Source of the DNA: Sulfitobacter donghicola DSW-25 = KCTC 12864 = JCM 14565
GTDB taxonomy: Bacteria > Pseudomonadota > Alphaproteobacteria > Rhodobacterales > Rhodobacteraceae
Assembly: GCF_000622405.1 (NCBI RefSeq)
Contig: NZ_JASF01000005.1
Span: 2,666,001-2,730,000, forward strand
DNA length: 64,000 bases
Reading direction: 5' to 3'
In this document: positions 36,810 to 47,335 of the stretch, in pieces
How the letters are laid out: each line of letters opens with the position of its first letter
Numbering within the stretch: position 1 is the first letter of the stretch
The notes under the pieces: model-generated
Databases searched by the model: none
What the model was told of the DNA's origin: nothing
The model's input: the letters and a program-made list of their open reading frames with translations, nothing else
Made by a program: the position numbers and the translations under genes

Positions 36810-38329
36810 TGCAGCCAATGTTGCCGGGTCTTGATGGAGAGGGGCGCTGGAGCATTCCGGCGCGTCTCAATATGGCGCGGCAATGTTTGGCGCAGCCTGA
36901 TGAGGCCTTGGCGGTTATTGATCTGACTGGCACGGGGCGACGGGATGTAACCTTTGGCGCGCTGGGCGAGATGGTCGATGGTTTGGCGCGGGCGTTATCG
37001 CTCAAGGTGCAGGCGGGTGATCGCGTTGGCGTATTGCTGAGCCAAAGCCCGTGGTGTGTGGCCGCCCATTTAGCGATCTGGAAGATTGGCGCGATTTCCG
37101 TGCCTTTGTTCAAACTGTTTCGCCATGACGCATTAGAGGCGCGATTGACGGATTCTGGAACTGGGCTGGTCCTGACGGATGAAGAAGGCGCAGAACTGTT
37201 GGGCGATTTGGCCGAGGCGTGGATGGCGGATCAGGTGGGCGTTGCGGGAGAGCCTGTGGCGTTTGCTGATACGGCGGCGGATGATCCCGCAGTTTTGATC
37301 TATACCTCTGGCACAACAGGATCGGCCAAAGGTGCGCTGCACGGGCACCGCGTTCTAACAGGGCACCTTCCAGGCGTTGCCACCAGCCATGATTTTTTGG
37401 GCCAAGAGGATGATTGCCTGTGGACGCCTGCGGATTGGGCGTGGATCGGTGGGCTGTTTGATGTGGCCATGCCAGCCCTTGCGCTGGGCGTGCCTGTGGT
37501 TGCGGCGCGGATGGCTAAGTTCGATGTCGAAACCTGCCGTTCGATCATCCAGCAGGGCAACGTGCGCAATGTGTTCTTTCCACCAACGGCACTGCGCATG
37601 CTAAAGGCGGCAGATGCCCAGATTAGCGGGTTAAGGTCTGTCGCAAGTGGGGGAGAGCCACTGGGCGCACAGATGTTGGCATGGGGGCGAAAGGCCTTTG
37701 GTGTCGAGATCAACGAATTCTATGGCCAAACGGAATGCAACATGGTGGCCAGCAGCTGTGGCGCCGCCTTTGAGGCGCGTGCAGGTTGCATCGGGAAGGC
37801 TGTTCAGGGGTTTGAATTGGCTGTGCTGGATAATGGCCTGCCTACAACAGGCGAAGGCGAAGTTGCCGTGAAACGCGGCGCGGCCTCTATGATGATCGAG
37901 TATTGGCAGCGCCCTGTGGAAACGGCGCAAAAGTTTGAGGGGGATTGGATGCTCACCGGTGATCGCGGGATCTGGGAGGGCGACTATCTGCGCTTTGTGG
38001 GCCGTGAGGATGACGTGATTACCTCCAGCGGCTATCGCATTGGCCCTGCCGAGATCGAGGATTGCCTGTTGACCCACCCAGCGGTGTCCACTGTGGGGGT
38101 CGTCGGCAAACCAGATGCGCTGCGCACCGAAATCGTAAAAGCCTATGTCGTGTTGAAGCAGGGGCAAGAGGCAACAGAACAGGTCTTGAAAGATTGGGTC
38201 AAAGAGCGGCTGGCGGGGTATTCATACCCGCGCGAAGTTACATTCCTTGACGCGCTGCCGATGACTGTCACGGGAAAAGTGATCCGTCGGGAGCTAAAGG
38301 CGCGGGCTGTTTCCGAGGGGGCTCGATGA
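36809..38329 (+). CDS. AMP-dependent acyl-CoA synthetase
   Basis: A 506-residue adenylate-forming enzyme that activates a carboxylate to its CoA thioester using ATP. The P-loop-like motif is IYTSGTTGSAKGALHGH (about 163-179). NEFYGQTECNMVASS and the hinge YRIGPAEIEDCLLTHPAV follow, and the catalytic Lys is in MTVTGKVIRRELKAR. It resembles the medium/short-chain acyl-CoA synthetase group. Translational coupling to isovaleryl-CoA dehydrogenase suggests it activates isovalerate or another branched acid, or acetoacetate formed at the end of the pathway. The substrate is inferred from context only. Confidence 0.88.
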   Translation: MQPMLPGLDGEGRWSIPARLNMARQCLAQPDEALAVIDLTGTGRRDVTFGALGEMVDGLARALSLKVQAGDRVGVLLSQSPWCVAAHLAIWKIGAISVPLFKLFRHDALEARLTDSGTGLVLTDEEGAELLGDLAEAWMADQVGVAGEPVAFADTAADDPAVLIYTSGTTGSAKGALHGHRVLTGHLPGVATSHDFLGQEDDCLWTPADWAWIGGLFDVAMPALALGVPVVAARMAKFDVETCRSIIQQGNVRNVFFPPTALRMLKAADAQISGLRSVASGGEPLGAQMLAWGRKAFGVEINEFYGQTECNMVASSCGAAFEARAGCIGKAVQGFELAVLDNGLPTTGEGEVAVKRGAASMMIEYWQRPVETAQKFEGDWMLTGDRGIWEGDYLRFVGREDDVITSSGYRIGPAEIEDCLLTHPAVSTVGVVGKPDALRTEIVKAYVVLKQGQEATEQVLKDWVKERLAGYSYPREVTFLDALPMTVTGKVIRRELKARAVSEGAR

Positions 38330-38356
38330 AGGGCGGTTTTACTCTTGGAACGCATA

Positions 38357-38380
38357 AAGGCCGCGACGGATCGCAGCCTT
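38357..38380. terminator. Hairpin between the convergent acyl-CoA synthetase and ompW genes
   Basis: A 10-bp stem with one mismatch (38357-38366 with 38371-38380) closes on a CGGA loop. It lies between the stops of two convergent genes and may serve both. There is no strong T-run, so the call is moderate. Confidence 0.5.
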
Positions 38381-38406
38381 TGAGAGCGGTAAAGCGTGAT
38401 GCGTTC

Positions 38407-39003
38407 TTAGAACTTCATCACATAGGCAAAGTTCAACACATAGGGGTCGATCTCGGCTTCGCCGATGGATGCCCCGTCAAGGGTCGCCTCGGAGTCGATG
38501 TCGATCCAGCGCAGGTTTGCACGCAGGGCAGAGCCGTTTTTCAGCTCATAGTCCATACCAACCTGAACGGCGAACCCAAAACCGTCTTCCAGCTCAAGCG
38601 TGCCAAGCGAAGATTCCTCTTTGAAGAAAGCGGTGTAGTTGATGCCAGCACCGATATAGGGCTTGAACGCGCTATTGGTCGGGAAGTGGTAGTTAAGCGA
38701 GAGTGTCGGCGGCAGTTGCTGGGTTGTTCCGGCAAAACCGAGCCCGTCAATGTTGATGTCATGCTCAAACGGGGTCGCGGCCAACAATTCGATACCCAGA
38801 TTGTCGCGGACAAAATATTCTGCGGTGATGGTCGGGCGAACGTCGTTACCAATATCCGCAGCGCCGCCCGCAAGCGTGCCGTTGCCGGATTTCGGAACAA
38901 CCGATGCAATACCCAGACCAAGGGTGAAATCACCTTGGGATTGGGCGGCGGCAGAGGTTGCAGCCAGTGCTGCAACAGCGAGTGCGATGAATGTTGTCTT
39001 CAT
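38407..39003 (-). CDS. ompW: OmpW-family outer membrane protein
   Basis: A 198-residue small beta-barrel porin of the OmpW family. A signal peptide covers residues 1-20 (cleavage after SAAA, mature start QSQGDFTLGLGIASVVP). The barrel shows the OmpW pattern PTITAEYFVRDNLGIELLAA, and LPPTLSLNYHFPTNSAFKPY followed by IGAGINYT. The C-terminus YVMKF ends with the aromatic residue needed for outer-membrane insertion. OmpW proteins pass small hydrophobic compounds. It lies on the opposite strand and splits the leucine catabolic genes into two transcription units. Confidence 0.92.
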   Translation of the reverse strand: MKTTFIALAVAALAATSAAAQSQGDFTLGLGIASVVPKSGNGTLAGGAADIGNDVRPTITAEYFVRDNLGIELLAATPFEHDINIDGLGFAGTTQQLPPTLSLNYHFPTNSAFKPYIGAGINYTAFFKEESSLGTLELEDGFGFAVQVGMDYELKNGSALRANLRWIDIDSEATLDGASIGEAEIDPYVLNFAYVMKF

Positions 39004-39061
39004 GATTCTTTTTCCATTCGTGTTAACACCGGATTATTGCGCCGCACCGCGGCTAGGGCGC

Positions 39062-39075
39062 ATGACATAAATCAA
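39062..39075 (-). promoter_or_regulatory. Possible FNR-type half-conserved site upstream of ompW
   Basis: Read on the minus strand, the sequence is TTGAT-TTAT-GTCAT. The first half matches the FNR/FnrL half site TTGAT exactly and the second matches ATCAA at three of five positions. It is centred about 65 bp before the ompW ATG. Many OmpW genes respond to oxygen through FNR, but this site is degenerate. Confidence 0.3.
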
Positions 39076-39148
39076 TTCCCACAGCTAAATTGTGCGAAAA
39101 ATCAGATACTCACCCCAATTTCTGCAAACGCAGCCTGAAAGGACCGCT

Positions 39149-40753
39149 ATGAAACTCACATCACAGGCGTTGCCCTCTTCCGAAGCTTTCAAATCCAACA
39201 CAGCAGCCCATCTGGAGGCGCTGGAACAGGTGCGCGAAGCGGCCCAAGCTGCGGCGCTGGGCGGGGGGCAAAAATCGCGCGATCGGCACCTGAGCCGTGG
39301 CAAGATGCTACCGCGCGAGCGGGTGGCGAACCTGTTGGATGCAGGCAGCCCGTTTCTGGAGGTTGGCGCGGTTGCAGCCCATGGGCTGTATGGTGGTGCC
39401 GCGCCTTGTGCGGGTGTGATTGCAGGTGTGGGCACCGTGCAGGGCCAAGAGGTGATGGTGATTTGTAACGACGCCACGGTTAAGGGCGGCACCTATTACC
39501 CGATGACCGTGAAAAAGCACCTGCGCGCCCAAGAGATCGCCGAGGAAAACAACCTCCCTTGTGTCTACCTTGTGGACAGTGGCGGGGCGAACCTGCCCAA
39601 CCAAGACGAGGTATTCCCCGACCGCGACCACTTTGGTCGGATTTTCTATAATCAGGCACGGATGAGCGGCAAGGGCATTCCCCAGATCGCCGTTGTGATG
39701 GGCTCTTGTACCGCTGGGGGCGCCTATGTGCCTGCCATGTCGGATGTGACGATCATTGTAAAAGAGCAGGGGACGATCTTCCTTGCTGGTCCGCCGCTGG
39801 TTAAGGCGGCGACAGGTGAGGTTGTGAGCGCCGAAGATCTGGGCGGCGGCGATGTTCATACGCGCCTGTCTGGCGTGGCGGATTATCTGGCAGAGGATGA
39901 TGCGCATGCATTAGAGCTTGCGCGGCGCGCGGTTGGCTACCTCAACCGCAAACGCCCCACAACAGTTCAGTGGGAAAGCGTCGAAGAGCCCGCCTATGAC
40001 CCCGATGAAATCCTTGGGGTGGTGCCTGCAGACCTGCGCACGCCCTATGACATCCGCGAAGTCATTGCGCGCACGGTTGACGGCAGCCGCTTTGACGAAT
40101 TCAAACCGCGCTTTGGCGAAACACTGGTCACGGGGTTTGCCCATGTCAAAGGTTGCCCTGTCGGGATTGTCGCCAATAACGGTGTGTTGTTTTCAGAAGC
40201 CGCCCAAAAGGGTGCACATTTCGTCGAGCTATGCTCGCAGCGCGGCATTCCGCTGGTTTTCTTGCAAAACATCACAGGCTTTATGGTGGGGCGCAAATAC
40301 GAAAACGAAGGCATCGCGCGCCACGGCGCCAAGATGGTAACAGCCGTTGCTTGTACCAACGTGCCAAAGATCACCATGCTGGTTGGTGGCTCGTTCGGGG
40401 CGGGCAACTATGGCATGGCGGGGCGCGCCTATAGCCCGCGTTTCTTGTGGACATGGCCCAACAGCCGCATTTCCGTTATGGGTGGTGCGCAGGCGGCGGG
40501 TGTTCTGGCTACGGTGAAACGTGACGCGATTGAACGGCAGGGCGGCGAATGGTCAGCGGATGAAGAGGCGGCGTTTAAACAGCCCACGATTGATATGTTC
40601 GAAGAACAGTCCCACCCGCTTTATGCTTCATCCCGCCTGTGGGATGACGGGATCATTGATCCACGCAAAACCCGCGATACGTTGTTCCTCAGCCTGTCTG
40701 CCAGCCTGAATGCCTCAATTGAAGAAACCAAATTTGGCATCTTCCGGATGTAA
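39149..40753 (+). CDS. mccB: Methylcrotonyl-CoA carboxylase beta (carboxyltransferase) subunit
   Basis: This is the carboxyltransferase part of the biotin enzyme that converts 3-methylcrotonyl-CoA to 3-methylglutaconyl-CoA in leucine degradation. The 534-residue chain has the N- and C-terminal crotonase-like carboxyltransferase domains. Recognisable blocks include [54 protein letters not shown] and [19 protein letters not shown]. The start at 39149 (after GAAAGGA) is preferred over the open-frame start 39092. It is 10 bp upstream of the ASCH gene, which is coupled to the alpha subunit. Confidence 0.95.
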   Translation: MKLTSQALPSSEAFKSNTAAHLEALEQVREAAQAAALGGGQKSRDRHLSRGKMLPRERVANLLDAGSPFLEVGAVAAHGLYGGAAPCAGVIAGVGTVQGQEVMVICNDATVKGGTYYPMTVKKHLRAQEIAEENNLPCVYLVDSGGANLPNQDEVFPDRDHFGRIFYNQARMSGKGIPQIAVVMGSCTAGGAYVPAMSDVTIIVKEQGTIFLAGPPLVKAATGEVVSAEDLGGGDVHTRLSGVADYLAEDDAHALELARRAVGYLNRKRPTTVQWESVEEPAYDPDEILGVVPADLRTPYDIREVIARTVDGSRFDEFKPRFGETLVTGFAHVKGCPVGIVANNGVLFSEAAQKGAHFVELCSQRGIPLVFLQNITGFMVGRKYENEGIARHGAKMVTAVACTNVPKITMLVGGSFGAGNYGMAGRAYSPRFLWTWPNSRISVMGGAQAAGVLATVKRDAIERQGGEWSADEEAAFKQPTIDMFEEQSHPLYASSRLWDDGIIDPRKTRDTLFLSLSASLNASIEETKFGIFRM

Positions 40754-40763
40754 GGAGAGGGAC

Positions 40764-41180
40764 ATGACAAAGACTTTACAAGAGATCATTGATGCCAACC
40801 CCGAGGCGGAAACCTTTCGGTTTGGCGATTCCGCCGAACTCTGCGCCGAGATCCTGAATTTGGTGCGCAGTGGCGTGAAAACAGCAACCTGCGATGCGGC
40901 CTCGGCCTATGGTCAGGGCGGCGATGCATGGCCCGAAGTCGGCCGCCGTGACGTTGCGCTAAACTGGGACGGCACACCTGCTGTTATGGTTGAAACGGTC
41001 GCGGTCTTCACCCGCCGCTTCAATGAAATGGATGCCGCGTTTGTCAAAGAACAGGGAGAATTCCGCGACCTTGAGCACTGGCGAAACGGGTACAAGGCCT
41101 ATTTCCAGCGCAACGGCGGGTTCTCTGAGGATATGAAGCTGATGTGTGAACGGTTCAAAGTGATAGAGGATTTTGCCTGA
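40764..41180 (+). CDS. ASCH-domain protein
   Basis: A 138-residue single ASCH domain. ASCH domains have a PUA-like beta-barrel and are proposed to bind RNA; some members are small amidohydrolases. Matching segments are LNLVRSGVKTATCDAASAYG, VGRRDVALNWDGTPAVMVETV and FVKEQGEFRDLEHWRNGYKAYF. AAGGAGAGG lies before the ATG. Its stop overlaps the mccA start (TGATG), so it is translated in step with a core leucine-degradation enzyme. No link between ASCH proteins and this pathway is established; the position may be opportunistic. Confidence 0.85.
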   Translation: MTKTLQEIIDANPEAETFRFGDSAELCAEILNLVRSGVKTATCDAASAYGQGGDAWPEVGRRDVALNWDGTPAVMVETVAVFTRRFNEMDAAFVKEQGEFRDLEHWRNGYKAYFQRNGGFSEDMKLMCERFKVIEDFA

Positions 41181-43123
41181 TGTTTGATACGATCTTGATT
41201 GCTAACCGTGGCGAGATTGCTTGCCGTGTCATCGAAACAGCTCAAGCTATGGGCGTGCGTTGCGTTGCGGTTTATTCCGATGCGGATGCTGCGGCGAAAC
41301 ATGTGGCGCTGGCGGATGTGGCGGTGCATATCGGCGGCTCTGCCCCCGCAGAAAGCTATCTGCGCGGTGACGTGATCATCCAAACCGCGCTGGACACAGG
41401 CGCGCAGGCGATCCACCCGGGCTATGGCTTTTTGTCAGAAAACCCCGATTTCGTTGACGCGGTTGAGGCCGCTGGCCTTACCTTCATCGGGCCAAGCGCG
41501 GATGCCATTCGCGCCATGGGCCTAAAAGACGCGGCCAAGGCCCTGATGATCGAGGCAGGAGTGCCCGTTGTGCCGGGATACCACGGCAGCGATCAATCAA
41601 ATGTTCTACTGGCCGAAGAGGCGGGCAAGATCGGCTATCCTGTATTGATCAAAGCGGTTGCAGGCGGCGGCGGCAAGGGCATGCGCCTTGTCGAAGAGGC
41701 GGGCAGCTTTGCCGAGGCGCTGGCCAGTGCGCGTTCCGAGGCACAAACCGCCTTTGGCAATGCGGATGTGCTGGTTGAGAAATTCGTCAGCCAGCCCCGC
41801 CACATCGAGGTGCAGGTGTTTGGTGACGGTAAGACCGCTGTGCATCTGTTTGAACGTGACTGTTCGCTTCAGCGCCGCCACCAAAAGGTGATCGAAGAGG
41901 CCCCAGCCCCTGGTATGACCGAAGAAATGCGCGCCGCTATGGGCGAGGCAGGCGTGCGCGCCGCCAAGGCCATCGGGTACAAAGGGGCAGGGACGGTTGA
42001 GTTCATCGTTGATGGTTCTGGTGGGCTCAAGGCGGACGGGTTCTTCTTTATGGAGATGAACACCCGCTTGCAGGTGGAACATCCTGTGACCGAGGCCATC
42101 ACCGGCGTTGATCTGGTCGAATGGCAATTGCGCGTCGCAGCAGGCGAGGCGATGCCCAAAGCCCAAGACGAGCTGACGATCAACGGCCATTCGTTTGAGG
42201 CGCGTCTCTATGCCGAAGATGTGCCAAAAGGGTTCTTGCCCGCAACAGGCACCCTGACACATCTGGCCTTTGATCCAGACTGCCGTGCCGATAGCGGCGT
42301 GCGCAGCGGGGACACCATCAGCCCCTTTTATGATCCCATGATCGCCAAAGTTATCGTACATGGCCCAACCCGCGATGTGGCTCTTGCACGGCTACGCAAA
42401 GCGCTAGCTGGGGCCGAGGTCGCTGGAACCGTGACGAACCTAGCCTTCTTGGGCGCGCTGGCCGCGCATGGTGGTTTTCGCGCAGGCGAGGTGGATACCG
42501 GCCTGATCGCGCGTGATATTGATGCGCTTACAAACCAGCCCGCTGTGGCGCCCCGCCATGTTGCACTGGCAGGTATGGCTGCGCTGAACATCCTACAAGG
42601 CGGTGCTGAAGTTGGCTTTTCCCTATGGGATCCCTTGTTGCGTCAGGTGACCCTAGAATGGGCAGGTGAGGCGCATTTGATCAAGGTTGAGGTCCAAGGA
42701 CCTGATCAACAGCTGTGGCATATTCAGGATGAAGAAATCCAAGCGCGGCGTGTAGGGGGCCAGTGGCAAATTGGCGGCCAACCAGCGCCCAAAGTCTCTA
42801 TCGCGGGGGATCGGATCACCGTGTTTGACGGCTATGGGCTGATCTTTGATCGTCTTGATCTGTTGATGCAAGGCGGTGGTGCGCAGGGTGACGGGAACCT
42901 GATCGAGGCACCGATGCCCGGATTGGTGCGCGAAGTTTTTGCCGCTGTTGGGCAGCAGGTGAGCAAAGGCGACAAGCTGGCCATTCTGGAAGCCATGAAG
43001 ATGGAGCACAGCCTGTTGGCGGCGCGCGATGGTGTTGTGGCCGAAGTGCTGGCAGCGGCGGGTGATCAGGTCGAAGCGGGGGCGGCATTGGTGCGCTTAG
43101 AAGCAGAGGCTGAAGCGGCATGA
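41180..43123 (+). CDS. mccA: Methylcrotonyl-CoA carboxylase alpha (biotin) subunit
   Basis: This subunit carries biotin carboxylase and biotin carrier functions for 3-methylcrotonyl-CoA carboxylation. The 647-residue chain begins with the biotin carboxylase domain (TILIANRGEIACRVIETAQ, IHPGYGFLSENPDF, ATP loop AVAGGGGKGMRLV, active-site segment MNTRLQVEHPVTEAITG). A linker (BT) domain follows from about 450 to 570. The C-terminal biotinyl domain has the modified Lys in LEAMKMEHSLLA near residue 612. It is coupled to the ASCH gene upstream and to the glutathione-transferase gene downstream (4-bp ATGA overlap). Confidence 0.95.
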   Translation: MFDTILIANRGEIACRVIETAQAMGVRCVAVYSDADAAAKHVALADVAVHIGGSAPAESYLRGDVIIQTALDTGAQAIHPGYGFLSENPDFVDAVEAAGLTFIGPSADAIRAMGLKDAAKALMIEAGVPVVPGYHGSDQSNVLLAEEAGKIGYPVLIKAVAGGGGKGMRLVEEAGSFAEALASARSEAQTAFGNADVLVEKFVSQPRHIEVQVFGDGKTAVHLFERDCSLQRRHQKVIEEAPAPGMTEEMRAAMGEAGVRAAKAIGYKGAGTVEFIVDGSGGLKADGFFFMEMNTRLQVEHPVTEAITGVDLVEWQLRVAAGEAMPKAQDELTINGHSFEARLYAEDVPKGFLPATGTLTHLAFDPDCRADSGVRSGDTISPFYDPMIAKVIVHGPTRDVALARLRKALAGAEVAGTVTNLAFLGALAAHGGFRAGEVDTGLIARDIDALTNQPAVAPRHVALAGMAALNILQGGAEVGFSLWDPLLRQVTLEWAGEAHLIKVEVQGPDQQLWHIQDEEIQARRVGGQWQIGGQPAPKVSIAGDRITVFDGYGLIFDRLDLLMQGGGAQGDGNLIEAPMPGLVREVFAAVGQQVSKGDKLAILEAMKMEHSLLAARDGVVAEVLAAAGDQVEAGAALVRLEAEAEAA

Positions 43124-43776
43124 TTATCCTGCATCACTGCCCCCAAACGAGGTCGATGCGCAGCCTTTGGTTGCTGCATGAGCTAGGCGTTGATTTTGAG
43201 GTGAAGGAATATCCCTTCGACAAAACCCTACGCTCGGAAGAGTTTCTGGCGAAAAACCCAGCAGGCCGTGTCCCTGCGCTGGAACTGGACGGTGAGGCGA
43301 TCTTTGAGACAGGCGCGATCACCGAGGTTTTGTGTGAACGTTTCTCTCCCGATGGGATGGGGCGGCCCGCAGGCCATGCTGAGCGTGCGCAATGGCTGAT
43401 CTGGGTCCATTTCGCGGAAACGATCAGCCAGCATTCGGCTGCGCTGACCCAGCAACACGTCGCCTTGCGCGATGACAGCATGCGCAGCCCGATTGTGATG
43501 AAGCTGGAGGCCGCACGCCTTAAGAAATGCTATGCTGCGCTGGAAGGGCGCCTTGCTGGGCGGGATTACCTGCTGGATGGCGGGTTTTCCGCGGCGGATG
43601 TATCTGTCGGGCAGGCGGTCTATATGGCGCGCTATTTTGCCCATCTGGATGGCTTCGACGCACTTGCCTCTTGGTACGATCGGATCTCGGAAAGGGAGGC
43701 GTTCAAAGCGTCTCTTCCGGGGGACAATATCTTGTTCACCCAGAGGTTTTTCGCACCTTGGGAACTGCCCGCCTAA
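43120..43776 (+). CDS. Glutathione S-transferase family protein
   Basis: A 218-residue two-domain GST: an N-terminal thioredoxin fold (about 1-80) with SMRSLWLLHELGVDFEVKEY and NPAGRVPALELDGEAIFETGAI (glutathione contact loop around VPALEL and ETGAI), then an all-helical domain. Its start overlaps the mccA stop by 4 bp. GSTs occur near catabolic operons and may detoxify reactive enoyl intermediates such as methylcrotonyl or methylglutaconyl derivatives; that is inference. A hairpin follows in the 88-bp gap before the lyase gene. Confidence 0.85.
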   Translation: MIILHHCPQTRSMRSLWLLHELGVDFEVKEYPFDKTLRSEEFLAKNPAGRVPALELDGEAIFETGAITEVLCERFSPDGMGRPAGHAERAQWLIWVHFAETISQHSAALTQQHVALRDDSMRSPIVMKLEAARLKKCYAALEGRLAGRDYLLDGGFSAADVSVGQAVYMARYFAHLDGFDALASWYDRISEREAFKASLPGDNILFTQRFFAPWELPA

Positions 43777-43802
43777 AGGTGCGGGCCACGCGATAATGAA
43801 AA

Positions 43803-43834
43803 AGAGTGCATGAAACAACATTCCAGTGCACTCT
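43803..43834 (+). terminator. Intercistronic hairpin between GST and HMG-CoA lyase genes
   Basis: An 8-bp perfect inverted repeat AGAGTGCA (43803-43810) and TGCACTCT (43827-43834) encloses a 16-nt loop. No T-run follows. It may be an RNA processing or attenuation element within the liu operon, or an operator for a downstream promoter. Confidence 0.5.
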
Positions 43835-43864
43835 GAAACGATAGCAATTTTGGGAGAGAGAGCG

Positions 43865-44719
43865 ATGGATCTGGGACCTTGTGAAATTTTCGAAGTCGGC
43901 CCACGGGACGGTTTGCAAAACGAAGCCCGCGATATTCCAGTGTCTGAAAAGATCGCTCTGGTAGACAAGCTGAGCGAGGCAGGGTTTTCGCGGATCGAAT
44001 GCGCCAGCTTTGTCTCGCCTAAATGGGTGCCGCAAATGGCGGGCTCTGGCGATGTGCTGGCGGGGATCACCCGCAAGGCGGGCGTGCGCTATGCGGCGCT
44101 GACCCCCAATATGCGCGGTTATACGGATGCTGTGGCCGCCAAAGCGGATGAGATCGCCATTTTCGCCAGCGCGTCCGAGGGGTTTTCGCAAAAGAATATC
44201 AACGCCTCGATCGAGGAAAGCATCGAACGCTTTGCGCCGATCCTAGAAGAAGCGCGCCATATTGATCTGCCCGTGCGCGGCTATGTCTCTTGCGTGGTAG
44301 AATGCCCCTATGACGGTGTCGTGTCCCCCGATCAGGTGGCCAAGGTCGCAGACAAGCTGTTTTCGATGGGCTGCTATGAGGTCTCGCTGGGCGATACCAT
44401 CGGGGCAGGGACGCCCGATAGCATTGCGCGGATGCTGCTGGCGGTGCGTGATGTGGTGCCAGTGGGCCGTTTGGCGGGGCATTACCACGATACAAACGGG
44501 CACGCGCTGGAAAACATTGACGCTTCGCTGAGCCTTGGCGTGCGGGTGTTTGATGCAGCTGTTGGGGGCTTGGGCGGTTGCCCTTATGCGCCGGGCGCGT
44601 CGGGCAATGTGGCAACCGAAGCGGTCGCGGCCCATCTGGCGACGCTGGGGTATGACACAGGGTTGGACCCTGAGATCATTGCACAAGCGGCGGATATGGC
44701 CCGCGCCATGCGCAGCTAG
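43865..44719 (+). CDS. mvaB: Hydroxymethylglutaryl-CoA lyase
   Basis: This enzyme cleaves 3-hydroxy-3-methylglutaryl-CoA to acetyl-CoA and acetoacetate, the last step of leucine breakdown. The 284-residue TIM-barrel has the N-terminal IFEVGPRDGLQNEA (metal and substrate Asp/Arg/Asn), FVSPKWVPQMAGS, YHDTNGHALENIDASL (metal-binding His), and the signature GLGGCPYAPGASGNVATE with the catalytic Cys. I chose the ATG at 43865, after GGGAGAGAG, over the in-frame start 43826. It follows the GST gene by 88 bp and precedes the hydratase gene by 27 bp. Confidence 0.94.
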   Translation: MDLGPCEIFEVGPRDGLQNEARDIPVSEKIALVDKLSEAGFSRIECASFVSPKWVPQMAGSGDVLAGITRKAGVRYAALTPNMRGYTDAVAAKADEIAIFASASEGFSQKNINASIEESIERFAPILEEARHIDLPVRGYVSCVVECPYDGVVSPDQVAKVADKLFSMGCYEVSLGDTIGAGTPDSIARMLLAVRDVVPVGRLAGHYHDTNGHALENIDASLSLGVRVFDAAVGGLGGCPYAPGASGNVATEAVAAHLATLGYDTGLDPEIIAQAADMARAMRS

Positions 44720-44746
44720 AACTTATCGAAACAAAGGATCACAGAC

Positions 44747-45529
44747 ATGTTTGAAACCATAACGGTTGAGACCGATGCACGCGGTGTGGCCACCTTAACG
44801 CTGGCACGCGAAGCAAAGCACAATGCGATGTCTGCGCAAATGCTGGCAGAGCTGACGCAGGCGGCGGGTGAATTGGCGGCGGATGATGCGGTGCGGGTTG
44901 TGATCTTGGCCGCGGCTGGGCGGACCTTCTGCGCGGGCGGTGATTTGGGCTGGATGCAAGAGCAGATGGGCATGGACGCTGCAACCCGCGCGCAAGAAGC
45001 GGGTAAGCTGGCGACGATGCTAGGTGCGCTGAACCGATTGCCAAAACCCCTCATCGGGCGCTTGCACGGGAACGCCTTTGGTGGGGGCGTTGGCATGGCG
45101 TCGGTCTGTGATGTGGCGATTGGGGCGGATAGCATCAAAATGGCGCTGACCGAAACCAAACTGGGCATTATTCCTGCCACCATCGGGCCATATGTGATCG
45201 CCCGCATGGGCGAAGGGCGCGCGCGCCGTGTGTTTATGTCTGGCCGCGTGTTTGGCGCGGATGAGGCGGTTGAGCTGGGCCTATTATCCCGCGCTGTTCC
45301 GATTGACGATCTGGATGCCGCGGTTGAGCGCGAAGTCCTCCCCTATCTTGCCTGTGCACCTGGTGCGGTGGCCGCTGCGAAAAAGCTGGCGCAGGATTTG
45401 GGTGGCGCTGCGACCGAAGAAGCGGTTGCGATGTCGATTGCCGCGTTGGCCGAACGCTGGGAGACCGAAGAAGCCGCCGAGGGCATCGGCGCGTTTTTCG
45501 AAAAGCGCAAGGCGGCTTGGGTGGTGTAA
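44747..45529 (+). CDS. liuC: Enoyl-CoA hydratase, probably methylglutaconyl-CoA hydratase
   Basis: A 260-residue crotonase-family enzyme. VVILAAAGRTFCAGGDLGWM contains the oxyanion-hole Gly. GRLHGNAFGGGVGMASVCDVAI contains the second oxyanion strand, followed by KLGIIPATIGPYVIARMGEG, with the Glu-containing active-site loop partly altered from canonical ECH. Its position after HMG-CoA lyase, isovaleryl-CoA dehydrogenase and MCC makes 3-methylglutaconyl-CoA the likely substrate. That is a context-based choice; short-chain enoyl-CoA hydratase activity is the alternative. Confidence 0.88.
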   Translation: MFETITVETDARGVATLTLAREAKHNAMSAQMLAELTQAAGELAADDAVRVVILAAAGRTFCAGGDLGWMQEQMGMDAATRAQEAGKLATMLGALNRLPKPLIGRLHGNAFGGGVGMASVCDVAIGADSIKMALTETKLGIIPATIGPYVIARMGEGRARRVFMSGRVFGADEAVELGLLSRAVPIDDLDAAVEREVLPYLACAPGAVAAAKKLAQDLGGAATEEAVAMSIAALAERWETEEAAEGIGAFFEKRKAAWVV

Positions 45530-45837
45530 AGGCGAGCCGTCGGGCTTTGGGGGCGTTTATTGGCGCGCAGCTGCGATCCGCTAAAGGGGGGAGCGGGGCT
45601 TTTGCCGAAAAAAGCTTGGGTGAGGCGGGGGCGTTATCTTTTGTCGGCGAATAGCGTGTTCAATTTTAAAGACTGCACACTGGAACGTTAGGGGGCACGA
45701 ATGATACAGGTTTGATGTCTGATTGTAGGTCAGCTTTCCTTCTCTCATCCCGTTGACCCTAGCGGCCCTCAACGATAAACCGAATAAAAGCGTCGAGCTG
45801 GGCGATGAGCCCCTGCCATCCAAGAAAGGAGCCTCCC
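45530..45837. promoter_or_regulatory. Intergenic region between leucine operon and nuo operon
   Basis: This 308-bp gap separates two large units. No supported gene lies in it; an opposite-strand frame at 45581-45823 shows no protein-like features. It contains a CGCAGCTGCG palindrome at 45566-45575 and the likely nuo promoter near its right end. I did not find a convincing terminator for the leucine operon. Confidence 0.5.
45753..45781 (+). promoter_or_regulatory. Candidate sigma-70-type promoter of nuo operon
   Basis: TTGACC (45753-45758) is followed after 17 bp by TAAACC (45776-45781), about 57 bp before the nuoA start. The -35 is close to consensus, the -10 is weak. No other pair in the gap looks better. 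Confidence 0.4.

Positions 45838-47331
<1,494 letters not shown>

Positions 47332-47335
<4 letters not shown>

Noticed and set aside
45581..45823. 80-codon minus-strand frame in the gap before nuoA
   Set aside because: No ribosome site, no homology pattern recognised; the gap is better explained as promoter sequence.
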